The notes under the pieces are model-generated. The model did not search any database. It saw nothing but the letters and a program-made list of their open reading frames with translations, and was not told the DNA's origin. Positions 37,041 to 45,481 of a DNA stretch of 64,000 nt are shown in pieces; the stretch's first letter is position 1; the number at the start of each line of letters is the position of its first letter. The position numbers were made by a program, and so were the translations under genes. The stretch comes from Nocardia grenadensis NBRC 108939 (GTDB taxonomy: Bacteria; Actinomycetota; Actinomycetes; Mycobacteriales; Mycobacteriaceae): contig NZ_BDCJ01000023.1 in the NCBI RefSeq assembly GCF_001613445.1, positions 1 to 64,000 of the forward strand, given 5' to 3'.

Positions 37041-38147
37041 TTGACCACTCCGAAACAGCCGAGCGACGAGCGGCAGCAGACGAACGGCGTGACCGAGCGG
37101 GTCACCCCGTCCCCGATTTCGCCGCGCCCGACTCAGCGGCCGGGCGAGGCCGCGGACCACGAACAGGCAGGCGGGCAGCCGGGCGGTAACCCGTCCGGCG
37201 GTGCGCCCGCCGGTGGTCCGCAGCCCGAAAAGCAGGAGCAGCAAGGCGAATTCGCGTCCGAATCGCGCAACGCCCCGACGGACCGGAGTTCCGGTCCGTC
37301 GGCCGGTGGCGGACCGGGCGATCAGCAGGGCGGGGCGGGCAACCAGCAGCCCGGCAACGGTCAGGACACCAACCGATACCAGGAGGGCTGGTCGCAGCTG
37401 CCGCAGCGGGAACCGCAGTCGAATCTCTCGCGGCCCGGCCATATGCCGGTGGGCGGCGCCCAGCGGTCGGTCGGCCTGCAGGGCGGCGGCGGCCTGCAGG
37501 GTGGCGGCCTGCAGGGCGGGGTCACCAATGCCCGCACCACCAGCGACCTGGCGGCCAAGGCGGCACGCAAGGAAGCGGCCATGTCCAAATCCGTTGGGCT
37601 GGACGGGCCGACGCGCAGTATCGCGCGTCCGGAGCTGGTGAAGGATATGCCGGATCTTTCCGAGATCCGGCATCCGTTACCCCCGGAACAGCCGCCCAAT
37701 CAACCGCACAATCCGTACACACCGCCGGTCGCGGCCCCGTCCCCGCCGGCGGCGCCGCGCGGGCTGCCGCAGGCGGTGCTCGGCGGAGAACCGTTGCGCG
37801 CCACCGTGCAGGTGCGCCGGATCGATCCGTGGTCCACGCTGAAGATCACCCTGGTGATCAGCGTGGCCATGTTCTTCGTTTGGATGATCGCCGTCGCGCT
37901 GCTGTACATGGTGCTCGCGGGCATGGGTGTTTGGGAGCGGCTCAACAGCACCTTCACCGACATGGTGTCTCCGGACAGCGGCTCGGTGGGGCTGATCGAC
38001 GCGGGTACGGTCTTCGGCTACGCCGGGGTGATCGGGCTCATCAATGTCGTCCTGTTCACCGCGCTGGCCACGGTCGGCACATTCATCTACAACCAGTGCT
38101 GCGATATGGTCGGCGGGATCCAGGTCACGCTGGCCGACCCGGACTGA
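37041..38147 (+). CDS. DUF3566 family membrane protein (Rv0007-like)
   Basis: 368 residues. The first 230 are disordered and Gly/Pro/Gln-rich, with GGGLQGGGLQGG repeats near 150. The C-terminal DUF3566 domain has two membrane helices (LVISVAMFFVWMIAVALLYMVLAGM and FGYAGVIGLINVVLFTALATVG). Its role is unknown; it is always just after gyrA in Mycobacteriales. The start is a TTG at 37041 with GAGG upstream, 39 bases past gyrA. It closes the gyrBA operon at a strong terminator. Confidence 0.9.
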   Translation: MTTPKQPSDERQQTNGVTERVTPSPISPRPTQRPGEAADHEQAGGQPGGNPSGGAPAGGPQPEKQEQQGEFASESRNAPTDRSSGPSAGGGPGDQQGGAGNQQPGNGQDTNRYQEGWSQLPQREPQSNLSRPGHMPVGGAQRSVGLQGGGGLQGGGLQGGVTNARTTSDLAAKAARKEAAMSKSVGLDGPTRSIARPELVKDMPDLSEIRHPLPPEQPPNQPHNPYTPPVAAPSPPAAPRGLPQAVLGGEPLRATVQVRRIDPWSTLKITLVISVAMFFVWMIAVALLYMVLAGMGVWERLNSTFTDMVSPDSGSVGLIDAGTVFGYAGVIGLINVVLFTALATVGTFIYNQCCDMVGGIQVTLADPD

Positions 38148-38160
38148 TTCGTACACATCT

Positions 38161-38197
38161 GGAACGGCCGGCGCCAGGCCTGGGCGCCGGCCGTTCC
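38161..38197 (+). terminator. Terminator of the gyrBA-DUF3566 operon
   Basis: Perfect 15-bp arms ggaacggccggcgcc / ggcgccggccgttcc around a 7-base loop, 13 bases past the stop. Confidence 0.85.
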
Positions 38198-38327
38198 GCT
38201 TCTCGGTCGAGCTTCGACGTCAATGCTCTGACCAGCTGTTTTGGTTGAAATCACGGTTTCCTGTAGTCTCTGTTCTCGGTCATAGAACTACAGTTCACGT
38301 GCGAAACTGAAGTTCGATGCACCCCGC

Positions 38328-38401
38328 GGGTCTATAGCTCAGGCGGTTAGAGCGCTTCGCTGATAACGAAGAGGTCGGAGGTTCAAGTCCTCCTAGACCC
38401 A
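38328..38401 (+). tRNA. ileT: tRNA-Ile (anticodon GAT)
   Basis: 74 bases fold into a full cloverleaf. The acceptor GGGTCTA pairs with TAGACCC, the anticodon loop CTGATAA has GAT, the T-loop is TTCAAGT, and the discriminator is A. CCA is not encoded. It occupies the ileT position just after the gyrA operon, as in M. tuberculosis. Confidence 0.97.
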
Positions 38402-38418
38402 CACTTGTACGAGACACC

Positions 38419-38448
38419 AGCCCTCGAACCTTTCCAGGTTCGGGGGCT
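38419..38448 (+). terminator. Hairpin after tRNA-Ile
   Basis: agccctcgaacct pairs with aggttcgggggct (one internal mismatch) around a short loop, then a T-containing tail (gattcgtttccc). It is likely the tRNA terminator. Confidence 0.65.
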
Positions 38449-38529
38449 GATTCGTTTCCCTCGGCGTTCCCGGATACCGTCCGGTCCGGAATTGAGCTGT
38501 CCCGGTGCCACAGGACTAGGCTCGAGAGC

Positions 38530-38637
38530 ATGAAATACGTTCTCACCATCGGTCTTGTCGCTGCGGTTCTCATCGGTATCAGCAAGCTGCGCCAGCGTGA
38601 CGACGCCGACCTGTGGCACGAGGTCACCACACGCTGA
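38530..38637 (+). CDS. DLW-39 family small membrane protein
   Basis: 35 residues: MKYVLTIGLVAAVLIGISKL, RQRDDADLWHEVTTR. It has one membrane helix followed by the DLW motif that names this tiny actinobacterial family, found near tRNA-Ile after gyrA. Its function is unknown. It is too short for ordinary gene calling but the match is essentially full length. Confidence 0.9.
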   Translation: MKYVLTIGLVAAVLIGISKLRQRDDADLWHEVTTR

Positions 38638-38700
38638 CCTTGCCCCGGGCGACGTTCGCTGTCGTTGCCGGCGGACCCGGTGACAACCGGGTCGCCGTGA

Positions 38701-39351
38701 TCACGGCCGGGCCAGCAGTTCGATGACCGAGTACACCTGTTCGGTGGTCGGCGTCGGCAGATTGTCCCGGCCGTGGATCAAGCCGAGGCCGATGTAGACC
38801 ATCGCGCCTGCCCGGAGGCCGGCCTGGTTCTCGTCGAATCCCAGGTCCAGCATCGTCCGGTAAACCGTCTCGAACACCCGCTGGTCGAGGGTGCGTACCG
38901 CATCGGCCACCTTGGGGTTGCTACGCGACCATTCCCGCACTGTGGTCTCCACGATCCAATGCCGGTGGTCGACGAGCATGGCGGCCATCTTCTCGATCCG
39001 CTCCTCCACCGGGATCTCCACGAAGCCGCCCAGCTCCCGTATCGTCTCGCTCTGTACCGCGCTCCAGCGGTCGGCCATTGCCGCCATGAGCTGTTCGATA
39101 TCGTCGAAATGCCAGTAGAAGCTGCCCTTGGTCACTCCGAGCTCCTGGCACAACCGCGGAATCCTGATCGCCGCGATGCCTTCGCGGGACAGCAGTTCGA
39201 GCGCCCCGTCGACCCAGTCGTCGTAGGACAGCCGGGCGGTGCGCCGGCGCCGGGTCTGTTGGGCGCGAGCCTTTTTCGATCGGGGTCGGGGTGGCGCCGT
39301 CCGGTCGTCGGCGGGATCGGGGTGCGAAGCCGTTGACGAACCCGCCGTCAT
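38701..39351 (-). CDS. TetR-family transcriptional regulator
   Basis: 216 residues. A basic N-terminal tail precedes the TetR helix-turn-helix (about 45-90, with RIPRLCQELGVTKGSFYWHFDDIEQLM). The ligand-binding domain is divergent. It is transcribed away from the broken MpaB-family gene at 39598, and dyads in between (39497-39535) are likely its operators, so it probably controls itself and that gene. The ligand is unknown. Confidence 0.92.
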   Translation of the reverse strand: MTAGSSTASHPDPADDRTAPPRPRSKKARAQQTRRRRTARLSYDDWVDGALELLSREGIAAIRIPRLCQELGVTKGSFYWHFDDIEQLMAAMADRWSAVQSETIRELGGFVEIPVEERIEKMAAMLVDHRHWIVETTVREWSRSNPKVADAVRTLDQRVFETVYRTMLDLGFDENQAGLRAGAMVYIGLGLIHGRDNLPTPTTEQVYSVIELLARP

Positions 39352-39496
39352 CGGTTCGACAGGTCAGCGCTGAGTCTCATACTCCGATGGTAGGGGAGGG
39401 GGCCGACGGCCTCGACGTATTCGCCCATCATGGCCGGACGCCGGTCGAGCCCGCGATCTGTGTCTCTGCCGTGCGGAAGTGTCCGATGCCATCTCC

Positions 39497-39535
39497 GTAC
39501 TATGAAGTACAGTTAATCCATACGATTCAGTATGG
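39497..39535. promoter_or_regulatory. Candidate TetR operators
   Basis: Two dyads lie in the tetR-mpaB divergent region: gtac-tatgaa-gtac (39497-39510) and ccatac-gattca-gtatgg (39518-39535). The second overlaps a possible -10 (TACGAT) for the rightward gene. Confidence 0.5.
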
Positions 39536-39597
39536 GTGGGATCGCGCCGTCGCGGTCCGCCATCAGGTCCCGGGCGGCCCCGGTGAGGAGAGCAGCG

Positions 39598-40874
39598 ATG
39601 TCGATACCAGCGGCGACACCGGCCGGGGACGCAACGGACACACAATGCCCGACGGCCTTCCGTTACTGGCAGGCGCGAGACACTCCCACGGTCAGGCGAG
39701 TCGAACGGGTTTTCCGGACGATGACCGCTCGGGGCTGTTTCCGACCGACGAGCAGGCGCGGGCGCTGTGCGCGGATATGTTCGCCGGCGATCCGGTCGCG
39801 GAACGTTTCGCCGCGGAGGTCATGTGCGGGGAGACCGGCCGGGAGCTGGCCGTCGGCTGCTGGACACCGCGCTGCGTGACGGCATCGACTCGGTCCCCGA
39901 CGCACCGATGGCCATGCGCGAGCTGTTCGACGAGTTCGAGACGGTACCCGACTGGGTCCGTCCGGAGCTGGTCGAACGCGGCGCCGCGGTCTGGCGGCGC
40001 TGGGGCACCGTGCTGTTCGGTTTCGCGGGTGCGGAGACCTTGGAGATGTACACCGAATCCGCGGTCGCGACACCGCTTTCGCTGGCCGGTGGTTACGCTG
40101 GGGACAGCGCGCTGCGCCGCTTCCTGGAGACCTGCCGGTTCTGGATGGATGTCTCCCAGCCCGGTGCGCTGCTGAGTCCGGGCTCACCGGGGTGGGCCAC
40201 CGCGCTGAAGGTGCGGATCATGCACGTCTCGGTGCGCGCGGGTGTACAGCGGCATCCGGAATGGGAGATCGAGCGGTGGGGGCTGCCGATCAGCCAGACC
40301 TATCAGTTGCTGACGCTGATCGCCGGGAGCACGATTCCGGGCCTGGGGCTGTGGGCGCTGGGCCACCAGACGACCCCCGCGGAGTTCCGGGCGCTCCTGC
40401 ATTTCCAGAAGTACATGGGATATCTTCTGTGCGTTCGGCTGACGTGGCACCCCGAGACCGTGGCCGACACGCTGCGGGTGATGGCGATGACGATGGTCGC
40501 GAGATCGTACCTCTCCGGTGCGCAGGGCGCCGAACTCATCGAGTCCTATCCCGCGGCATTCGCCCCCCGGCCCGGAGCAGCGGGGCGCGGCTCGGCTGCG
40601 GGCGCACTACAACTATCCGATCCAGTCGGCCTACTCGGCCCTTTATGTGCTGTCCACCACCCGGCGCCGCTACCGGATGCCGGCGGCCTTCCCGTGGGTG
40701 CACGTCCCCATCGCCAGGATTCCGCTGGTCACCGCCGTGGAATTCCTCCGCCGCGTGCCGCCGCTCGGCCGGGCGCACGAGCGGATCATGCTCTGGCACC
40801 GGGAGAACTGGTATCGCGAACAGATGCAGGGCCGGGAAGCGGAGTTCGAAGCGACCGGCGCCCTACGGCGCTGA
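39598..40874 (+). pseudogene. Frame-disrupted MpaB-family oxygenase (DUF2236)
   Basis: Family sequence continues across four frame segments: 39598 on (MSIPAATPAGDATDTQCPTA, FRYWQARDTP), then SGLFPTDEQARALCADMFAG, then LLDTALRDGIDSVPDAPMAM through ARSYLSGAQGAELIESYPAA, then ARLRAHYNYPIQSAYSALYV to EAEFEATGALRR. Jumps near 39727 and 39850 each fit a lost base; near 40587 one base is gained. There are no in-frame stops otherwise. GAGGAGAG precedes ATG 39598. MpaB proteins are haem-dependent oxygenase-like enzymes. Disruption could be real decay or base-calling error. An intact relative lies at 44576-45481. Confidence 0.8.
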
Positions 40875-40897
40875 TCGGTGCCCGCGGGTATCCTTGT

Positions 40898-40927
40898 TTG
40901 ACGGTGTACGTGCCGGAACGCTAGTGT
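40898..40927 (+). promoter_or_regulatory. Promoter of tRNA-Ala
   Basis: TTGACG (40898-40903), an 18-base spacer and TAGTGT (40922-40927), about 38 bases before the tRNA. This is a good vegetative promoter. Confidence 0.7.
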
Positions 40928-40965
40928 TTCGCAGGCGACTTGCGGCTCCGGCCGCACGACTGCCC

Positions 40966-41038
40966 GGGGCCTTAGCTCAATTGGCAGAGCACTGCCTTTG
41001 CAAGGCAGGGGTTAGGGGTTCGATTCCCCTAGGCTCCA
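40966..41038 (+). tRNA. alaT: tRNA-Ala (anticodon TGC)
   Basis: 73 bases in full cloverleaf. The acceptor GGGGCCT pairs with AGGCTCC (one G-U), the anticodon loop contains TGC, the T-loop is TTCGATT, and the discriminator is A. In M. tuberculosis it lies close to ileT; here about 2.5 kb with the tetR-mpaB pair separates them. Confidence 0.97.
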
Positions 41039-41048
41039 CTTCGGGCGA

Positions 41049-41393
41049 TTAGCAGGCGACTGCGGCCAGATGGTCGCGGTGCCTGTCTCCCCATTCCTCG
41101 AGCGGACGCAGCGCCTGGGCGAGCTCCTCCCCGAGCGGGGTCAGCGAGTATTCGACCCGCGGCGGGACCTCCGCGTACACCTCCCGCCGGACGATGCCGC
41201 CGGCCTCGAGTTGGCGCAGATTCTCGGTCAGCACCTTCTCGCTGACCCCCGTCAACGCCCGGCGAATCTGGCCGAACCGCTGTGGGCTCGCACCCAGGAC
41301 CCACATCAGGTGCAGTTTCCACTTGCCACCGACCACATCGATGGCCAGCGACATCCCACACACTTGGTGATCCGCATCACTCGCGCCGGCCAC
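41049..41393 (-). CDS. HxlR-family transcriptional regulator
   Basis: 114 residues with the winged-helix HxlR domain: AIDVVGGKWKLHLMWVL, RFGQIRRALTGVSEKVLTEN and RREVYAEVPPRVEYSLTPLG. The Cys in HQVCGMSL sits where redox- or electrophile-sensing HxlR proteins keep one. It is divergent from the dehydrogenase at 41531, with a 137-base gap, and probably regulates it. Confidence 0.93.
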   Translation of the reverse strand: MAGASDADHQVCGMSLAIDVVGGKWKLHLMWVLGASPQRFGQIRRALTGVSEKVLTENLRQLEAGGIVRREVYAEVPPRVEYSLTPLGEELAQALRPLEEWGDRHRDHLAAVAC

Positions 41394-41530
41394 CTTATCC
41401 TCCTGACCTCGTTACGGACCTGGCGGTAAGCAACCACATCCGCAGGTGCGTTCTTGTCCGACTCTACCCACGTGGCCAGCATCGGTATCGGCGCCGCAAC
41501 CAGCTGAACCACTACCGAGAAGGACATCGA

Positions 41531-42412
41531 ATGTCTCAGGAGAAGATCCGGTCCGTCAGTGTCATCGGGCTGGGGCCGATGGGCCGGGCGATGGTGCGGG
41601 CGTTCCTCGCCGCCGGTATCGAGGTCACCGTCTGGAATCGCAGCGGCGACAAGGCCGACGCGCTGGTGGCCGAGGGGGCGAAACGTGCCGCGACCGCGGC
41701 CGACGCACTGGAAGCCAATGAAGTCGCCGTGCTCAGCCTGACCCACTACGTGGCGATGTACGACGTACTCGGCCCGGCGGCCGGCAGTCTGCCCGGCAAG
41801 GTGATCGCCAACCTGTCCTCGGATTCGCCCGAGAACGCGCGTAAGGGTGCGGCATGGGTGCGTGAGCAGGGTGCCGAATTCCTTTCCGGCGGTTTCATGT
41901 CCGCCGGGGACAATATCGCCCACCCGGCCTCGTATGTGTTCTACAGCGGACCGCGGGAGGTTTTCGACGCCCATGCCGAACTCCTGCGGCCGTTGAGTCC
42001 GCAGGAGTACCTCGGGGTGGACGACGGTCTGGCGCAGGTCTTCTATCAGGCGCTGCTGACCGTCTTCCATCCGTGGATGCTCGCCTTCGACCAGGCGCTT
42101 GCCGTAATCGACCGCTCCGGGGCCGATATCGACCGGTTCTTGCCGTACGCCGTGCGGTCCAGCGAGGCATACCCGTTCTTCATGACCGAGTACGCCGCGG
42201 CGGCGAAGGCCGGTGGCTGGGGCGATCTCGCCGCCTTCAAGATGATGGATGCGGGCGCGCAGCACATCATCGATGCCGGTACCGAGGCCGGTGTGGATAC
42301 GACGCTTTCCCGTGCGGCGCAGGGCTTGTGGCGCCGGGCGCGGAGCGCGAGCGAGCGAGCCGGACGTCCGGTGTCCGTTTTCGAACTGATGCGAGGCGGC
42401 GACTCCGCATAG
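41531..42412 (+). CDS. NAD(P)-dependent oxidoreductase of the 6-phosphogluconate dehydrogenase / imine reductase type
   Basis: 293 residues. The N-terminal Rossmann motif SVIGLGPMGRAMVRAFLAAG and NRSGDKADALVAEGA indicate NADP preference (Arg after the second strand). The C-terminal helical domain has WGDLAAFKMMDAGAQH. This fold covers beta-hydroxyacid dehydrogenases and imine reductases; the substrate is not determinable. The usual catalytic Lys of hydroxyacid dehydrogenases is not evident, favouring the imine-reductase-like branch. Divergent from hxlR. Confidence 0.88.
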   Translation: MSQEKIRSVSVIGLGPMGRAMVRAFLAAGIEVTVWNRSGDKADALVAEGAKRAATAADALEANEVAVLSLTHYVAMYDVLGPAAGSLPGKVIANLSSDSPENARKGAAWVREQGAEFLSGGFMSAGDNIAHPASYVFYSGPREVFDAHAELLRPLSPQEYLGVDDGLAQVFYQALLTVFHPWMLAFDQALAVIDRSGADIDRFLPYAVRSSEAYPFFMTEYAAAAKAGGWGDLAAFKMMDAGAQHIIDAGTEAGVDTTLSRAAQGLWRRARSASERAGRPVSVFELMRGGDSA

Positions 42413-42438
42413 GTTCCGGCCGGGCCCGACCTCCGCCG

Positions 42439-42972
42439 TTATCGGTGGGGTCCGGGTTCCGGTGCCGGATTCGCCAGGCGGGCCTTCTCCGTGATCTCGG
42501 CGGCGTACTCCATATGGTCCACGCCCGGAAGTTGCTCCAGGGTGAGGCTTTCGATATCCCAGCGCGGCCGGGCGTCGGCGATGAACCGGATGGCGTCCCG
42601 GACGAAGCGCTCGCCGGCCGGTCTGCCGATATGCGCCGACGGCGTGTAGAGGCGGAGCCAGCCCAGCAGATCCGCTGCCGTGCCGTCGATCCCGGTGGCT
42701 TTCACGGGCTCGTCGGCCGTCGAGGTGTCCGGCAGCAGAAGGCTGGTCGGTGAGACGCCGAGCGCGACCGCCAGGGCGATCAGATCGTCCACGTCCACCC
42801 GCCGCTCACCCCGTTCGATCCGGGACAGGCCGAGCACCGGGATCTGGCGTCCGATGTCCTCGAGCCTGCGCGCCAGATCGGCATAGCCGAGGTTCATCCG
42901 ATTGCGATACCGCAGGACGTTCGCGCGCACAGTATCGCCGGTGGGGCCGAGCGGGTTCTTCTTGATCACCAC
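42439..42972 (-). CDS. XRE-family helix-turn-helix regulator
   Basis: 177 residues. The N-terminal Cro/CI-type helix-turn-helix is about 12-75 (VRANVLRYRNRMNLGYADLA, LGLSRIERGERRVDVDDLIALAVALGVSP). The rest is an unassigned C-terminal region. GTG start at 42972. Operator-like repeats lie directly upstream. Confidence 0.88.
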   Translation of the reverse strand: MVIKKNPLGPTGDTVRANVLRYRNRMNLGYADLARRLEDIGRQIPVLGLSRIERGERRVDVDDLIALAVALGVSPTSLLLPDTSTADEPVKATGIDGTAADLLGWLRLYTPSAHIGRPAGERFVRDAIRFIADARPRWDIESLTLEQLPGVDHMEYAAEITEKARLANPAPEPGPHR

Positions 42973-42986
42973 CTGACCAGGGTTAT

Positions 42987-43135
42987 CTATCGAAATGATG
43001 CCGTCAAATATCCTTTCGATGTAGTGATCGAGAGCACGGCCCGCGGGCTGTTCGCGGGAAAACCGATCAACCTGATACCTATCAAAATGATGTTATGTAC
43101 GGTCCTTTTGATAGAAATAGCGGTTACTATCAACT
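42987..43135. promoter_or_regulatory. CTATCRAAA repeats upstream of the XRE gene
   Basis: Unusually A/T-rich for this window. CTATCGAAATGATG (42987-43000) and CTATCAAAATGATG (43079-43092) are direct copies 92 bases apart, TTTTGATAG (43106-43114) is an inverted copy, and ACTATCAAC (43127-43135) is a weaker one. They are likely binding sites of the XRE protein or another regulator. Confidence 0.6.
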
Positions 43136-43771
43136 CGAGCGGGTCGCCATCAAATACGCCTGCCCGGTCCGCTCCCCGTCCTCGGCGCTGCGGTCGAGCC
43201 GCAACTCGATGCTGAATCCCATCGCCGTAAGGGAATCGGCGAGCTCGCCGGTCGAGATGCGATGGAAGTCCAGCGATATGGCGTTCCCGTAGCCCTCCTC
43301 CAGATGCAGGACGTCCGTACCCGACTGGAAGGCCAGCAGCAGTTTGCCGCCGGGGCGCAGAACTCGCCGGAACTCGGCGAGCACACCGCCGCGTTCGGCC
43401 GCCGGGATATGGATGAGGGAATACCAGGCCACCACGCCGGCCCGCGAGCCGTCGGGGATATCGAGCGCGGTCATGGTTCCCACCTCGAAATCGATATCCG
43501 GATAGGCGTTCCGCGCCAGTGCCACCATTGCCGGGGACAGGTCGATACCGTGGACCCGGATCCCTTGCGCTGCCAGATGAGCGGCGATCCGGCCCGGCCC
43601 ACATCCGATATCGGCGACCGGACCCGAATCGCCGACCGACTCGGCGAACGCGGTGAGTACCGCTCGGTCCCAGAACCGCCTGTCCATTTCGCCGGCCGCA
43701 TGCTCGGCGTAGGCGGTGGCGATCGCGTCGTAACCGGCGCGGGTACGAGAGAGAAAACAGGATTCGGTCAC
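43130..43771 (-). CDS. Class I SAM-dependent methyltransferase
   Basis: 213 residues with motif I VADIGCGPGRIAAHLAAQG, motif II HGIDLSPAMVALARNAYP and motif post-III LRPGGKLLLAFQSG. It is a small-molecule-type methyltransferase; the substrate is unknown. The N-terminus (TRAGYDAIATAYAEHAAGEM) is typical of this group. It is followed by the XRE gene on the same strand. Confidence 0.9.
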   Translation of the reverse strand: MTESCFLSRTRAGYDAIATAYAEHAAGEMDRRFWDRAVLTAFAESVGDSGPVADIGCGPGRIAAHLAAQGIRVHGIDLSPAMVALARNAYPDIDFEVGTMTALDIPDGSRAGVVAWYSLIHIPAAERGGVLAEFRRVLRPGGKLLLAFQSGTDVLHLEEGYGNAISLDFHRISTGELADSLTAMGFSIELRLDRSAEDGERTGQAYLMATRSS

Positions 43772-43883
43772 CGGGAAGACAGTAGTGTCCGGGGCGTAAC
43801 CCGGCGGCGCTCGTGACGTTCGCGGTGCCGGGGCGTAGCTTTGGTGGTGTCGCCCCTGCGCAGACGAGGGAGAAGACCTGGTA

Positions 43884-44183
43884 ATGCCTGCTACGGATTT
43901 CAGCGGGCCCGGGATCGACGGATCGGACTGGAGACGCGGACGGGTCTTCTGGTTCGACTCGGAGAAGGGCTTCGGCTACATAAAACCCGACGACGGAACC
44001 GATCAGGTATTCGTCGAGTACCGGTGCATAGAGACCGACGGCTACCGCACCCTGCACGCGGGTCAGCCGGTGCTGTTCGTCAGCACTGCCCGGCCCCGCG
44101 GGCACGAGGCGGTGACGGTCCGGCCGGAGGCCGGCGCCGGACTACCCGATACCGTCCCGGGCGGCGGCCGCAGCCGGAATTAA
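43884..44183 (+). CDS. Cold-shock-domain protein, divergent
   Basis: 99 residues. The RNP1-like motif KGFGYIKPDDG and RGRVFWFDSEKG, then DQVFVEYRCIETDGYRTLHA identify a cold-shock fold with an extended N-terminus and a Gly/Arg tail. It binds single-stranded nucleic acid. Canonical VFVH is VFVEY here and VKWF is VFWF, so binding may be altered. It converges on the thioesterase remnant, with overlapping stops. Confidence 0.88.
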   Translation: MPATDFSGPGIDGSDWRRGRVFWFDSEKGFGYIKPDDGTDQVFVEYRCIETDGYRTLHAGQPVLFVSTARPRGHEAVTVRPEAGAGLPDTVPGGGRSRN

Positions 44184-44548
44184 CGCCGGACCCGCATGGC
44201 GCTACAGAGCGGTGCCGGCCAATCCACCGCGGCCGCTGTGAGTTCCCGGTCGAGGGCGGCCGCGGTATCGGCGGCGAACGCCGCGGCCGTCCGGCTGTGC
44301 GTTTTCGGAGTAGTACCGGATGTGGTGTTCGCCGGTGAAGAAACCGGTACCCCGGTCGGCGCGGTATTCGTCGGTGATTCCCGCCCGTTCGAAGACCCCG
44401 GTCGCGGCCGATACGCACAAGGCGAAATAGTGCGTGACGTTCATATGGTCGTTCTCGTCGCGGTAGACCTCCGGGACTGTGTATGGCCGAGCTCGCGGGG
44501 TAGCGTCACCACCTGCTCGTAGCCGGGAATCGAAATCGTCCCGGTCAT
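44180..44548 (-). pseudogene. Decayed acyl-CoA thioesterase (hot-dog fold)
   Basis: A strong GAGGAGGAG and ATG 44548 begin MTGTISIPGYEQVVTLPREL. Then, in a different frame, VPEVYRDENDHMNVTHYFAL and FFTGEHHIRYYSE follow. Then, back in the first frame, AFAADTAAALDRELTAAAVD and WPAPLCSAMRVRR end at a stop. These are the N-terminal, core and C-terminal parts of a 4-hydroxybenzoyl-CoA-thioesterase-like protein. A frameshift occurs near 44475, and the central strands (about 50-60 residues) are missing between the core and C-terminus. Clearly non-functional. Confidence 0.7.
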
Positions 44549-44575
44549 GATCAGCTCCTCCTCGTCCCCGGCGTT

Positions 44576-45481
44576 TCAGAGCGGCCGCACATCGATAACC
44601 TTACGCAGCCGTGCCTTGTCGCGTTCGAGCCTGCGGGCCTCGTAGGCGATGGGGAAGTACCGCAGCCGTTCCGGCAGCAGCGGGACCAGTCGGGCGAGGA
44701 ACCAGCCGAGGCCGCGCAATTTCCGTTCGTCGGATTCGCTCCAGGTGAGACCCAGTTTGCGGCGGGCCGCCTCCGGCGTGGTACCCACGGTGACGAAGTA
44801 CTGCATCCGGCCGAACGGGCCGGTCAGCGTCCGCCACACCGGGCGCAGCGCCCCCGGCAGCTGGGTGGGTGGGGCGATGGTCCGGATGACCTTCAGATAA
44901 TCCTTCGCGGTCTGTGTGGCCTCCAGATGGTTCTCGACCTGGTCGGCGAAGAATTTCTCGAAATCGGCGTAGGTGGCCGGCAGTTCCTTGGGGGGTACCG
45001 AGAAGTTGCGCATCAGCTGCAGGGCTTCGCGGTAGTAATCCTCTTTCTCCGCCGCGGTGAGCGGGCGCTTCGAGAAGTACTTCGCGTTCTCGGAGAAGGC
45101 GAAGGTGCCGGTGTGCAGTACCCAGGCCCACGGGCCGCTGGACAGCGCGGTGTGCCGGACGCCTTTGGCGTCGGTGGTGTTGAGGGTGGTGTGCATCTTG
45201 CGTAGCCGGTCGGTCTCGCCCAGCGATTCCTCCCCGCCGTAGGTCCACATCATCACCGCCGAGAGGCTGCGTACCGCGCGGCCGACCGGGTCGGTACGGA
45301 AGGTGGAGTGGGCATCGACCACCGCGGAAATGGTGGGTTCCATGGTCTGCAGGAGGAAGGCGGAGCCCGCGGTGAGGGAGAAGGTGATCAGGCCGGTTTC
45401 TTCCCAGGTCCGGGTGCCGGGACCGAAGGGGCGGCGCTCCACCGGAGCGTGCGTGTCGGTGGCTGCGACGGACGCGGTCAT
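44576..45481 (-). CDS. Oxygenase MpaB family protein (DUF2236)
   Basis: 301 residues, intact. Family signatures are GSAFLLQTMEPTISAVVDAH, the haem-pocket segment LSSGPWAWVLHTGTFAFSEN, and LRYFPIAYEARRLERDKARL near the end. MpaB/latex-clearing-like proteins are haem-containing oxygenases; the substrate is unknown. ATG 45481. It is only 27 bases from the thioesterase remnant, which suggests the two once formed a unit. Confidence 0.85.
   Translation of the reverse strand: MTASVAATDTHAPVERRPFGPGTRTWEETGLITFSLTAGSAFLLQTMEPTISAVVDAHSTFRTDPVGRAVRSLSAVMMWTYGGEESLGETDRLRKMHTTLNTTDAKGVRHTALSSGPWAWVLHTGTFAFSENAKYFSKRPLTAAEKEDYYREALQLMRNFSVPPKELPATYADFEKFFADQVENHLEATQTAKDYLKVIRTIAPPTQLPGALRPVWRTLTGPFGRMQYFVTVGTTPEAARRKLGLTWSESDERKLRGLGWFLARLVPLLPERLRYFPIAYEARRLERDKARLRKVIDVRPL

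Noticed and set aside
38245..38269. TTGAAA and TAGTCT as a tRNA-Ile promoter
   Set aside because: Spacing of 13 bases is too short to accept.
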